A stretch of DNA of 34,414 nucleotides from positions 1 through 34,414 of the forward strand of contig CAYXVG010000064.1 of assembly GCA_964468205.1 (NCBI GenBank), given 5' to 3'. The stretch comes from CAWELS01 sp964468205. Lineage in GTDB: Bacteria > Acidobacteriota > Terriglobia > Bryobacterales > Bryobacteraceae. Both the position numbers and the translations under genes were made by a program. Below are positions 16,631 to 25,005 of the stretch, one piece after another (position 1 is the first letter of the stretch; every line of letters starts with the position of its first letter). Under the pieces are notes generated by a model. It ran no database searches and was not told the origin of the DNA. It saw only the letters and a list, made by a program, of their open reading frames with translations.

Positions 16631-18470
16631 GGCGACTCCCCCAAATCAGTCCCGGCTCTACGGCCTCGAGATCCGTGAGGTAATTGCCGAGAGCCGTGGG
16701 ACGTAGATCCACGAATACGTCAACGCTGCCCGAAGCCAGCCTGCGTTCGAGCAAACTCTGACTGACATACCGGCGAACTTCCGGATGGATCGCGGCTTCA
16801 AACCGGCCGCCCCGCCGCAGGTGAACTTCCTCCGGTGTGGTGGGAAGAGCTGTCTTGGGCCGGCGCAGAACACTGCTCGGAAGCCGGCCTCTCATTGCCG
16901 CCCGCAGCAGTCCTTTGTCTTCCATCCACGGAGAAGCCGGTAAGGAAAGGCAGAACCTCGCCAGGCGCACATCGAGGAGCGGGTGCCGGACGTCCAGATT
17001 ACAGCCGGTGGCCCCGGGGTGAAAAGACTCGAACGAAGCCGGCCAGATCGGGTCCCGAAGAAGCCGGTAGGCCGCGGGATGCCTCGGGTGCTCCGGACTG
17101 GATTGCTCTTCCGCCCCCCTCCAGCGGGAGCGTAAATCGAACCGGGCTTCGAAGTCAGGATCCAACCACGCCGGAAACGCCGGTTCCCAATCCGAGTCCC
17201 CTCCGAGCTTCCCGCGCAATGCCTGCCGGATACCGGTACGGGGCAGCCACCCGTGCGCCGTCAGGCACCGGGCATACTCACGCGCCGCTGTTCTCAGGTT
17301 TCCGGATCGGAGCATCGCATAAAGTTGTCCCTCCCGCTGGTCGAGTATCTCGTCACCGCCGTTCCCGTGCAGAGCCACCGGAGAGAACTCCGCCGCCATT
17401 CGGAACTGATCCATCCAGAGGGCGTAAAACGGCGTGTTCTGCGGTTCCGCCGGCCGGTAGAGGGAACCCGCCGGCCGTCTGAAGAATTCATAGTCGTCCG
17501 CTTGCAGGAAGGAGACGGGAATCCCGATATGCTTGGCTGCCAGCTCGGCGTAAAAGCGCTCGTCGTTCGGGATGACACGATCATAAACCGTGCAGAATGC
17601 GCGGACGGAGCAAGCGTACCCCGCGCGCTCCGCCAACTCGGCCGCGGCCGCGGCCACCGCGGTGGAATCGACTCCTCCGCTCATCAGAACCGCCACCCGG
17701 TCCGATCGCATCCGGTCCCGCACCGCCACGCGCAGCAGTTCCCGAAAATGCTCCAGGTAGTCCTCCGGGTCGCGATAGCGAAGCTCTTCGTCCACGGGGA
17801 GACGCCAGTACCGGCGGGTTTCCACCCGGCCTTCCGACCAGCTCAAACAGTGCGCCGGCGGAAGGCGCCGGATGTCGGCAAAGTATGTCGATTCGAGATC
17901 GCGATTGAAATCAAACAGAAGGAAGTCGCCAACCGCCTGGTCGTTGAGGCGGCTCGACACGGCCGCGTGCCGCCGGATCGAGCTCAGAGTGTTGCTGAAA
18001 ACGAAATCGCCGTTCTTCTCCGCAAAGTAAAACGGCTTGAACCCGAACTGATCCCGGGCACAGAATAGCCTCCGCCGGCCGGCATCCCAGATCGCAAACG
18101 CAAAATCGCCGGTCAATCGTTCAACGCAATCCGTTTCCCACGCCCGGTACGCCCGGAGAATCAATTCGACGTCACCGGTGTCCGTAGTGATGACCTCTCC
18201 CGCCCGCGCGAGATCCGCCCGGAGGATTCCCCGGTTGTCCAACCGCGCGTCGGCTATGATCCAGATGGTTCCATCCAGTGACAGCGCCTGCCCCCCGCAA
18301 TTGGGAGTGCCGGAATTCGCCTGCTCGACAACCGCCAACGCCACGTTGGGCTCCGGCATGCCTCGACGCTCATGGTCGCCTTGCGGACGGAGACGCACTG
18401 CCATCTCGTCAAGCATCCGCTCGTCAACGGCGGCCCCTTCCCGCCGCACTACGCCTGAAATACCACTCAT
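16620..18470 (-). CDS. Lasso cyclase (C protein, asparagine synthetase B-like)
   Basis: A 616-residue homologue of glutamine-hydrolysing asparagine synthetase. Lasso cyclases adenylate the ring Asp/Glu side chain of the cut precursor and close the macrolactam. The PPi-loop SGGVDS is at 264-269 in the C-terminal synthetase domain, and 'FSPVALHGNGGDEILDQ' follows. The N-terminal glutaminase-like domain starts MSGISG, so the Cys2 nucleophile of true AsnB is absent (Ser instead), as expected for lasso cyclases that do not use glutamine. The open frame begins at 18509, but the ATG at 18470 gives the family N-terminus. The gene heads the operon cyclase-precursor-kinase and shares its last 11 bases with the precursor gene. 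The 145-base divergent space to the Wzc-like gene must contain its promoter; I see no clear one. Confidence 0.92.
   Translation of the reverse strand: MSGISGVVRREGAAVDERMLDEMAVRLRPQGDHERRGMPEPNVALAVVEQANSGTPNCGGQALSLDGTIWIIADARLDNRGILRADLARAGEVITTDTGDVELILRAYRAWETDCVERLTGDFAFAIWDAGRRRLFCARDQFGFKPFYFAEKNGDFVFSNTLSSIRRHAAVSSRLNDQAVGDFLLFDFNRDLESTYFADIRRLPPAHCLSWSEGRVETRRYWRLPVDEELRYRDPEDYLEHFRELLRVAVRDRMRSDRVAVLMSGGVDSTAVAAAAAELAERAGYACSVRAFCTVYDRVIPNDERFYAELAAKHIGIPVSFLQADDYEFFRRPAGSLYRPAEPQNTPFYALWMDQFRMAAEFSPVALHGNGGDEILDQREGQLYAMLRSGNLRTAAREYARCLTAHGWLPRTGIRQALRGKLGGDSDWEPAFPAWLDPDFEARFDLRSRWRGAEEQSSPEHPRHPAAYRLLRDPIWPASFESFHPGATGCNLDVRHPLLDVRLARFCLSLPASPWMEDKGLLRAAMRGRLPSSVLRRPKTALPTTPEEVHLRRGGRFEAAIHPEVRRYVSQSLLERRLASGSVDVFVDLRPTALGNYLTDLEAVEPGLIWGSRRAA
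16636..16642 (-). promoter_or_regulatory. Ribosome-binding site of the lasso precursor inside the cyclase gene
   Basis: GGGGGAG on the minus strand, five bases before the GTG at 16630. It lies within codons near the end of the cyclase gene and decides for the GTG start over the internal TTG at 16603, which has GAGG directly against it. Confidence 0.65.
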
Positions 18471-18615
18471 GATTCTCGCCGCGGCTATCCTTTCGAACAG
18501 AATCGGCATATACCGCCGAAAACCTTACGCCTGCTACACCTCCCGCCAGCCGCCATCCCTAAAGTAATGCCGCCCGCCGCCCGAAATTACGAATTACAAC
18601 CGTAGTCAACTTGTC

Positions 18616-20952
18616 ATGGCCACTTTGATCCCAGGGAGCCAGTCCGGCGGCGCCCGCCCTGTTCCGCCTCCTGCCGCGACGGCGCTGCAGACATCCTCTG
18701 CCGAGGCGCAGTACGTATATGATTACAGGGACGATATCTCTGACACCGGCGGCCTGCTCGAATACTGGCACATCTTACGAAGTCACATCGGGCTGCTCAT
18801 CGTCTGCGCATTCGCCGGCGCAATGCTCGCTCTCCTCTACACGATTCCGCAGACACCTGTATACCGCGCCTCCACTACGCTCGAGATCCAGATTTTGAAT
18901 CCCGAGTTTATGAAGATGTACGAGGTCAACATGTTTGACGACTCGTCGCAATCCTGGGACAACAAGGACATCCAGACCCAAATCGAGATCATGCAGAGCG
19001 AGGCGCTGCTCAACCGAGTGATTACAAAACTGGGCCGTCCCGCTGAAGACTACGCTGTAGAAACCGGACGCCTCGCCGCCTGGCGCAAGGCACTCAATCT
19101 GCCCGCCCCGGAGCCCGCTACTCCTCACGCCGCCGCGCTCGCCGAAGCAGCCGGAAACCTGAAGGTGCGAACCCGGGGAGAAACACGCATCGTCGAGCTC
19201 AGCACCCAATCCACCTCGCCGGCGGTGGCCGCCGAATTTGTCAATACACTCAGCGAGGAATACGTCCAGCAGAATCTCGAATCGCGGTGGGAAATGACAC
19301 AGCGTACCGGCAAATGGCTGCAGCGGCAACTGGAGGACATGCGGGTCAACCTCGAGCGGTCCGAGGAGGAATTGCAGGCCTACGCGCGCAAGTCGGGTCT
19401 GCTGTACACGTCCGATTCCGGCAGCGTTGCCGAGGATAAACTGCGCCAGCTACAGCACTCTCTCTCGGCGGTGCAGGCTGACCGCGTCGCGAAGCAGTCG
19501 CGCTATGAAATGGTCACCACCAGCCCGCCGGAGGCTCTGCCCGACGTCCTGGCCGACAACTCCCTCCGGGCGTATCAGGCAAAACTCACCGAACTGCGCA
19601 CCGCGAAGGCCGACTTGGCGACGACGTTCACCGCCGAGCATTCCAAGGTTCAGCGCGTGGATGCGCAGATCGCCGCGCTGTTATCGGCCCTCGAAAGCGA
19701 GCGCGCGGCCATCGTGAAACGGATCCAGAACGAGTACGAAGAGGCCCTCCGGCGCGAACGGCTCCTGGCCCGGGACTACGAGGCCCAAGCCACGATCGTG
19801 AACGAGGAGTCCGCCAAGTCTGTGCAGTACAACATCCTCCGCCGGGAAGTGGATTCGAACCGTGAGCTCTATGAAACGATGCTCGAACGGGTAAAGTCAG
19901 CGGCCGTTGCCTCCGCGCTGCGCGCCAGCAACATTCGGGTAGTCGACCCGGCCCAGCCGTCCGGCTCCCCCGTCGGCAAGAACCTGCTACGGTCTGGCCT
20001 CGTGGGGCTGATGCTCGGCGGGTTCCTCGGAGTCGTCTTTGTAATTGGCCGGGACCGCATGGACCGGAGCGTCAAGCATCCGGGCGACCTGACCTTGTAC
20101 TCGAATCTGCGGGAACTCGGAACGATACCAGCCGCCCCTCCGCGAGGCAAACTGCGCATCATCTACCGCCCGAAGAAGCGATCAAAACCGCAGGATCCAG
20201 CAAAACCCCTGGCGCTCACCCGGGCCGCGCCGGCGTTGCCGCGTTGCATCGAGTCCATCACCGCGCACGGCAGACCGTCGCTTGTCGCCGAGTCGTTCCG
20301 GGCCGCCGCCACCTCCATCCTCTTCTCCGGCGAGCACGGACGGCGGCCTTCGGTGTTGACCGTCACCAGCCCGTATCCGGACGAGGGAAAAACCACGGTC
20401 ACCAGCAACCTCGCCATCGCCTTGGCTGAAGTGAACCAGCGAGTGCTCGTTATTGACGCCGATCTTCGCAAACCCCGCATGCACGAAGTCTTTGCCACCG
20501 AGAACACCGCGGGGCTCGTGGACCTGCTGCGCGAGAACGGTCCCGTGGACCCGGACTCCATCAGACGGTTTATCCACCAGACCGTGATTGACAAACTATT
20601 TCTGCTGCCCGGCGGCAACCCGGTGATGGACCCCACGAATTTGCTCCACTCGCCGCGGATGGCCCCTCTGCTTGAAATTGGCGAACGGGAATTCGACACC
20701 GTCTTGATCGACACTCCGCCGATGATGCAAATGCCCGACGCGCGCGTCATCGGCCGTCTCTCCCAAGCCGTCATTCTGGTGGTCCGCGCCGGCAAGACCA
20801 ACCGCGAAACCGCTCTGGTCGCCAGCCAGCGCTTCGCCGAAGACGGTACCCGCGTGCTCGGCTCCATCCTCAACTGCTGGAACCCCGAGCGCTCCGGACA
20901 ATACGGCCCCTATGAACGCTACTATCAGTACTATGCTTCCAGGGCAACCTAA
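18616..20952 (+). CDS. Wzc-like polysaccharide co-polymerase and tyrosine autokinase (copy 1)
   Basis: A 778-residue inner-membrane protein that controls the chain length and export of exopolysaccharide. The Wzz domain lies between two membrane helices (about 57-77, 'IGLLIVCAFAGAMLALLYTI', and 455-480, 'GLVGLMLGGFLGVVFVIG') with a long coiled-coil periplasmic part between. The C-terminal BY-kinase has 'SPYPDEGKTTVTSN' (Walker A, about 587-600), 'VLVIDADLRKPRMHE' (A') and 'FDTVLIDTPPMMQ' (B), and ends in a tyrosine cluster (YGPYERYYQYY) for autophosphorylation. It is a clear paralogue of the protein at 30720-33047. No Wza partner is adjacent; instead an HprK-like gene follows after 24 bases. 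Whether it serves the RiPP cluster or only flanks it is unknown. Confidence 0.92.
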   Translation: MATLIPGSQSGGARPVPPPAATALQTSSAEAQYVYDYRDDISDTGGLLEYWHILRSHIGLLIVCAFAGAMLALLYTIPQTPVYRASTTLEIQILNPEFMKMYEVNMFDDSSQSWDNKDIQTQIEIMQSEALLNRVITKLGRPAEDYAVETGRLAAWRKALNLPAPEPATPHAAALAEAAGNLKVRTRGETRIVELSTQSTSPAVAAEFVNTLSEEYVQQNLESRWEMTQRTGKWLQRQLEDMRVNLERSEEELQAYARKSGLLYTSDSGSVAEDKLRQLQHSLSAVQADRVAKQSRYEMVTTSPPEALPDVLADNSLRAYQAKLTELRTAKADLATTFTAEHSKVQRVDAQIAALLSALESERAAIVKRIQNEYEEALRRERLLARDYEAQATIVNEESAKSVQYNILRREVDSNRELYETMLERVKSAAVASALRASNIRVVDPAQPSGSPVGKNLLRSGLVGLMLGGFLGVVFVIGRDRMDRSVKHPGDLTLYSNLRELGTIPAAPPRGKLRIIYRPKKRSKPQDPAKPLALTRAAPALPRCIESITAHGRPSLVAESFRAAATSILFSGEHGRRPSVLTVTSPYPDEGKTTVTSNLAIALAEVNQRVLVIDADLRKPRMHEVFATENTAGLVDLLRENGPVDPDSIRRFIHQTVIDKLFLLPGGNPVMDPTNLLHSPRMAPLLEIGEREFDTVLIDTPPMMQMPDARVIGRLSQAVILVVRAGKTNRETALVASQRFAEDGTRVLGSILNCWNPERSGQYGPYERYYQYYASRAT

Positions 20953-20976
20953 GAGTTCGATTAGCGATAATTAAAA

Positions 20977-22005
20977 TTGGCCGAATCAGCCCACAACTCG
21001 GACGCCTTCTACTGCTGCCACGGTCTGAGCCTCGTGAGTGACATACCGCTGCCGCTCCATACCACGGCAAAACCCGCTCTCCCCGATTGGAGCATTCGCC
21101 TTGAATCAACGGCAGCCTTCGGCCAGAGTGCGATTCGATGGGACGCAGCCGATCCTAGCGAGCCGGCTCCCGCCTGGATGCGCACTGGACGCTCGGCACG
21201 GGATCTCTACCTGGTTTTTCCCGACCTGGCCCGGTTCCTGGTGAGCCCGGAAAACCGCTGCATTCATGCCACGCCGGAGTCCGGAGTGCCGGAGACGACC
21301 CTCGGCCACCTCCTCCTGAACCAGGTGATTCCGCTTGCCCTCGCCAACGAGGGCCATCTCATGCTGCACGCCAGCGTTGTCGCCGCCCCTGACGTCACGG
21401 TCGCGTTCCTCGGGGAAACTGGCGCCGGTAAAACCACCATGGCCACGGCGCTGGCACTGCGCGGCTGGCCGCTTGTGACCGAGGACGTGGTACGGCTCGA
21501 GTTCGCGCCGGATGGAGTTCTATGCCATCCCTGCCCCAGCCCGCCTCGGCTATGGCCTGACAGCCTGGCGAATCTGTTTCCTCACCGCCAGCCGGACGCC
21601 GAGGCGGTCGCCCACTATACGGCCAAGCTCCGAATCACGATTGACCCGGCAGGCGCCATCACCTTCACCAACGATCCAGTGAAACTCGACGTCATCGCCC
21701 TGCTAGCCGCTCAGGACGGCGGCGACAAGGCAACTCCTGGTATGACACCCGTTCACCGCCATCAGGCCTTCGAGAAAACAATACTGTCGCTGTTCCGTCT
21801 GAAGCCCATGTCCGATGCCCAGATCCGGCGCGAATTTGACTGGGCCACCGAACTTGCTCGCCGGGTACCTTTCTATCATCTCCGTTACTCCCGCGAGTTC
21901 AGCTCACTGCCCGCCGTGGCGGAGCTTCTTTCCGGTCCCCTCGGACGCTCCGGCCAGACCCCCAGGTATTTGCCGGCCAAACGCACCGGACGCGCCAACC
22001 AGTAG
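20977..22005 (+). CDS. HPr-kinase-like protein (second copy)
   Basis: A 342-residue protein with the same plan as the lasso kinase: 'GLSLVSDIPLPLHTT' near the N-terminus, His131 in 'LHASVV', P-loop GETGAGKTT at 146-154, 'WPLVTED' and 'PRLWPDSL'. His and P-loop fall at exactly the same residue numbers as in the protein at 15383-16465, which supports the unusual TTG start at 20977; a TAA stands three codons upstream and no ATG precedes the conserved GLSLVSDIP segment. It follows the Wzc-like gene by 24 bases and is probably cotranscribed. Its 3' end overlaps the nucleotidyltransferase gene on the other strand by 121 bases. It may phosphorylate a RiPP or another small partner; the substrate is not known. 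Confidence 0.82.
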   Translation: MAESAHNSDAFYCCHGLSLVSDIPLPLHTTAKPALPDWSIRLESTAAFGQSAIRWDAADPSEPAPAWMRTGRSARDLYLVFPDLARFLVSPENRCIHATPESGVPETTLGHLLLNQVIPLALANEGHLMLHASVVAAPDVTVAFLGETGAGKTTMATALALRGWPLVTEDVVRLEFAPDGVLCHPCPSPPRLWPDSLANLFPHRQPDAEAVAHYTAKLRITIDPAGAITFTNDPVKLDVIALLAAQDGGDKATPGMTPVHRHQAFEKTILSLFRLKPMSDAQIRREFDWATELARRVPFYHLRYSREFSSLPAVAELLSGPLGRSGQTPRYLPAKRTGRANQ

Positions 22006-23060
22006 AACCATTGCAGCCGCACCGGCAGTGGCCATGCCCGCCAATCCGCGATCGTCGGATGGAAGATCCCATAAAGAGCATGACGGAGCGCTGGGCTCAT
22101 CCCGCCGCTCAGCCTTGAGTAGTATCGGATCCCGTCCAGCGGACCCTGGCGCGGGGCTTTCAAACGGAACATCCGGTCCTGAATCGACCGGCTGAGCGCT
22201 ATCACGTGGGGATCGCAACGGCTCCGCTCAAGGAGGCCGGGAGGAACCGGCGCCGCGAGAAGCTCCGCCGCGAGGTTGAGCCCGAGCAGCACCATCCGCA
22301 AACAGCGCCGCTCCTCGGCCTGCCGGGTTACGCGCCCCCAGTCGATGTCCGGCCGCACCACCATATACCGCGCCAGGTCACACACATGCGACAGTTGCTG
22401 CCAGTACTCTTTGCAGCCATGAAAGCAGAGGTAGAGCGCCAGGTCGTCCCGATCGAAAACGGACGTCTCGATGCCTTCCCACTCCATCGTCTGCAACCGT
22501 GCCCAGAGCGACTCCGTATCGAGCGGACAAGGAGTCGGCTCGCGATGAAGCTGCCAGTGCAATTCGACGGCACAGTCCTTGCGGTCAGTGAAAAGGAGTT
22601 GTCCATTCTGGCGAGTGATCCAATTGCGGTCGGGGCGCATCCCGGGCGCCTCGGCCCTAAAGCCGCATGCTTCCAGCACGCTCCAGCCGTCGGCAACCGC
22701 ATCTCGCCGGACAAGAATGTCCAGGTCACAATAATCCCTGAGCAAGCGCGGCCCCCAGAGGATTGCATCGAGGATCGGCCCCTTGAAAGGAACCACCGGA
22801 ATTCCGGCTTTCTGGAAGGCGGTCAGAAGTTGCCGCAACCGGTGACCCTGCGCCATATTCCGTGCCACTCCGCGGAGGGTGCGTTCCCGGCCATCCGGCA
22901 CTGCCGCGGCCAGCAGCAGCCCGGCGTGGTGGGCTTCCGCGAGTTCCCACAACTCCGGCGGCAACGGCCCCGCCGCGCCAACCTTCTCCCCGCGGCAGGC
23001 CGCCAGCAAAATACGGATCTCCTCCGGGGTGAGCCGTGCTTCGCCGCCCGATCTATGCAT
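21885..23060 (-). CDS. NTP_transf_5 family nucleotidyltransferase
   Basis: A 391-residue protein of the nucleotidyltransferase family often found in RiPP and lasso clusters of paeninodin type. The active-site segment is 'PFKGPILDAILWGPRLLRDYCDLDILV' over about residues 91-117, with Asp112 and Asp114 as the likely metal ligands. The remainder is helical, with 'HFHW'-like 'ELHWQLHRE' and a Trp-rich C-terminus. The chemistry in RiPP pathways has not been settled to my knowledge; transfer of a nucleotide or other group to the peptide or to a partner protein is possible. The frame extends to a TTG at 23069, but the ATG at 23060 is preferred. It is divergent from the RRE gene, with 82 bases between, and convergent with the HprK-like gene. 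Confidence 0.8.
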   Translation of the reverse strand: MHRSGGEARLTPEEIRILLAACRGEKVGAAGPLPPELWELAEAHHAGLLLAAAVPDGRERTLRGVARNMAQGHRLRQLLTAFQKAGIPVVPFKGPILDAILWGPRLLRDYCDLDILVRRDAVADGWSVLEACGFRAEAPGMRPDRNWITRQNGQLLFTDRKDCAVELHWQLHREPTPCPLDTESLWARLQTMEWEGIETSVFDRDDLALYLCFHGCKEYWQQLSHVCDLARYMVVRPDIDWGRVTRQAEERRCLRMVLLGLNLAAELLAAPVPPGLLERSRCDPHVIALSRSIQDRMFRLKAPRQGPLDGIRYYSRLSGGMSPALRHALYGIFHPTIADWRAWPLPVRLQWFYWLARPVRLAGKYLGVWPERPRGPERSSATAGSELNSRE

Positions 23061-23142
23061 GGAATCCAATATCGATCATAATGGGACTTTGCGACATGTT
23101 GCTCCAGCTAGGCCGAGCGCTGTGGGGCACGAAAGCCGGCAG

Positions 23143-23442
23143 ATGACCGAACTCGACTTCTCCCAACGCGTGGTGGTCCCCGAGGATACCCTCTTCCGTG
23201 AAATCGAAGGCGAGTCGGTGATCCTAAGCCTTGAAACCCAGAATTACTACGGCCTGGACCCCGTCGGAACCCGGATGTGGAACTTGCTGGCTGGCTCCGC
23301 GTCCATTCAAGCAGCCTACGAGCAACTGCTCGAGGAGTACGAGGTCGATGAGAAAACGCTGGGCGCCGACATTACCGAACTCCTGAGCAAACTGGTCGAA
23401 CAGAAGCTCGTCCGGCTCGAAGTTCCAACCCCGCGGCCGTGA
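23143..23442 (+). CDS. PqqD-like RRE protein, probable lasso B1
   Basis: A 99-residue stand-alone RiPP recognition element. 'VVVPEDTLFREIEGESVILSLETQNYYGLDPVGTRMWNLL' spread over residues 10-49 is the winged-helix pattern of lasso B1 and PqqD proteins; the beta3 strand and helix 3 bind the YxxPxL motif of the leader. The leader of the lasso precursor (YEKPKF) and that of the Scm precursor (FEKPVL) both fit. It is the best B1 candidate in the window, as none adjoins the B2 gene. The ATG at 23143 gives the normal length; a longer frame upstream (from 22879) runs antisense through the nucleotidyltransferase gene and is not supported. An in-frame GTG at 23122 remains possible. Confidence 0.87.
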   Translation: MTELDFSQRVVVPEDTLFREIEGESVILSLETQNYYGLDPVGTRMWNLLAGSASIQAAYEQLLEEYEVDEKTLGADITELLSKLVEQKLVRLEVPTPRP

Positions 23443-23519
23443 GCGGAACCGCCGGCCCCTGCCATCACAACGCACGGCTAGCCGGCCCCCCCTGCGAGCT
23501 TTGGTCGGACGGTAGGCTT

Positions 23520-24176
23520 TCAACTCGAAGGCAAGGCCGCCGCATCCACGAACAGCAGAAACGGCCGCCGGATACGCCATTTTCCGGTACGCGAGTCGTA
23601 CTCGCCGATCATGCGGGAACCGCAGTAGAGGCGCCGAACGGGAACACCGTCGAGCACGAGCGAAACCACCCTCGGCTTCCAACGCTCCGGCAGCAGGTGG
23701 CGGCACACTCCGCTCCGCGCCACCGCCCGGTACGCCGGTCCGAGCCATCGCCCCCCAAGCCGCAACCCTCTCCGCATCAACCGTCTCCACGTGACGAACA
23801 GCCGCCCGGCGAGCCCGCCGTGAATAACGCACCGTTTTTGCCCACGCCACGCTGCAACCACGTGTCCGAGGATGTCGCCCTGGACAATTCTTTCCGCATC
23901 ATCGAACCGGTTGTTGTCTCCCCGGGTACGGATTCCATTCTCGGCAACCTGGATCACGCGGTGAACCACGGGGAGTTGATTGCGCCGCGACCGGAACAGA
24001 ACCACATCTCCCGCCCGCACCGGCCGATCGCCGTACGGCTCCACCTCGAGCAGTTCGCGGCCCCGCAACACCGGCTCCATGCTCGAGCCGATCGAAGCGC
24101 AGCAGCGGAACCGCTTCCGGCCGGTAGTCTCAATGTCGAACAACGGCGCTTGGCCGGATTGGGTTGCCGGATTCAC
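23520..24176 (-). CDS. S26-family signal-peptidase-like protease (Ser-His type)
   Basis: A 218-residue protein with the S24/S26 peptidase fold. Ser32 in 'SIGSSMEPVLRG' is the nucleophile and 'RAGDVVLFR...LPVVHRVIQV' carries His72 where ordinary bacterial signal peptidases have Lys, so it belongs to the SipW/ER-like S26B branch; 'TRGDNN' is the third conserved box. Unlike most signal peptidases it has no N-terminal membrane anchor, so it may be cytosolic. I chose GTG at 24176 because it overlaps the ScmC stop as GTGA; an ATG at 24209 would overlap ScmC by 37 bases. It is the last gene of the Scm operon and could remove the leader from the modified Scm peptide. This role is inferred from position only. 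The C-terminal 100 residues are Arg-rich and unrecognised. Confidence 0.8.
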   Translation of the reverse strand: MNPATQSGQAPLFDIETTGRKRFRCCASIGSSMEPVLRGRELLEVEPYGDRPVRAGDVVLFRSRRNQLPVVHRVIQVAENGIRTRGDNNRFDDAERIVQGDILGHVVAAWRGQKRCVIHGGLAGRLFVTWRRLMRRGLRLGGRWLGPAYRAVARSGVCRHLLPERWKPRVVSLVLDGVPVRRLYCGSRMIGEYDSRTGKWRIRRPFLLFVDAAALPSS

Positions 24177-24988
24177 TGTTCGTCCAACACCTTCCCGATC
24201 ATTTCCCAAAACCTGCCCGTGAGGCTGAGTCGCAACCGGTAGGCAGGCGTCTCTTTGGCGAAGCGGCAGATGTTGTCCATAGCGGTTTCGCAGAGCCAGC
24301 GAAGGTCCGGATCATGCCGGAGGTCGCCGGGAATCGCCGCAGCTTGTCTGAAAGACTCGAGCAGGGCGCACGCCGCTTCGGCTTGCCGCAGCGGCTGAAC
24401 CGCATCCTCTTCCGCCTGCGACAGGAAAAAAACCGCCCGGGCCGCCGTCACGCGCTTCACGTCGATCCTGCGACGGCCCTCCACCCCGAGCACTGAAGCG
24501 GGGTTGGGCCATGGATGCGCGCGGTAACTGCCGTTCTCCACGATCAGCGTTGTGTCATCGCTCAGAGATTCCCAGGGATTGGGAAGCCTGGCGCTAGCGG
24601 TGCTTTTCCCCGTTCCGCCCGGACCTGCGAGCACGACACCTTGGCCAAGACGGTCCGCGAGGGCGCCGTGTAGCGGAAAGCCGCCTCGGGTTACCTCGCC
24701 GAAGCTCATCAGTTGCACGATCCCTTGCCGCAGCCGGAAAGGATGCGTGCCATCGGGTGAAATCAGAAAATGCTTCGTGGCGCCATTCAACTTGCGAGCC
24801 AGGTGCGCCGCGCCCAACGTGCCCGGCATCGCTTCCGCCGATGCGGGTTCAGCTAACCGATCGGCGGCGAGTTCCACGGCGGAGTCATCACCCGAGAAGA
24901 CACTGCCCAAGTCGTCGATTAGCATCGAAGTGGAGGCGTCCCCTCCCGAAAACCGCCACGCCGCTCCACTCGCCAGTTCTATGTACAT
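24173..24988 (-). CDS. scmC: ScmC-like HPr-kinase-related protein of the SynChlorMet cassette
   Basis: A 271-residue protein, shorter than the other two HprK-like proteins in the window. It has His107 in 'FPLHGALADRLG', the P-loop GPGGTGKST at 122-130, 'ESLSDDT' and 'AHPWPNPASVL', which is the HPr kinase core; the N-terminal 90 residues differ from the lasso-type kinases. In SynChlorMet cassettes a protein of this kind, named ScmC, accompanies two radical SAM proteins and a PqqD-like protein, and the gene order here fits. Its biochemical role is not established; phosphorylation of the peptide is possible but unproven. It starts 17 bases after the precursor stop, in the same operon. I assign the name from gene content and remembered sequence features, not a model search. 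Confidence 0.77.
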   Translation of the reverse strand: MYIELASGAAWRFSGGDASTSMLIDDLGSVFSGDDSAVELAADRLAEPASAEAMPGTLGAAHLARKLNGATKHFLISPDGTHPFRLRQGIVQLMSFGEVTRGGFPLHGALADRLGQGVVLAGPGGTGKSTASARLPNPWESLSDDTTLIVENGSYRAHPWPNPASVLGVEGRRRIDVKRVTAARAVFFLSQAEEDAVQPLRQAEAACALLESFRQAAAIPGDLRHDPDLRWLCETAMDNICRFAKETPAYRLRLSLTGRFWEMIGKVLDEQ

Positions 24989-25005
24989 TGCGTGAAAGGT
25001 ATCGC

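Noticed and set aside
22879..23142. Long N-terminal extension of the PqqD-like RRE
   Set aside because: The extension lies antisense to the nucleotidyltransferase gene start and is Ser/Pro/Ala-rich; RRE proteins are about 90-100 residues.
11830..23442. A lasso isopeptidase (E protein)
   Set aside because: None found. The oligopeptidase B at 6770-8908 is an S9 serine peptidase like known isopeptidases, but its signatures are those of oligopeptidase B and it is coupled to the sulfatase gene.
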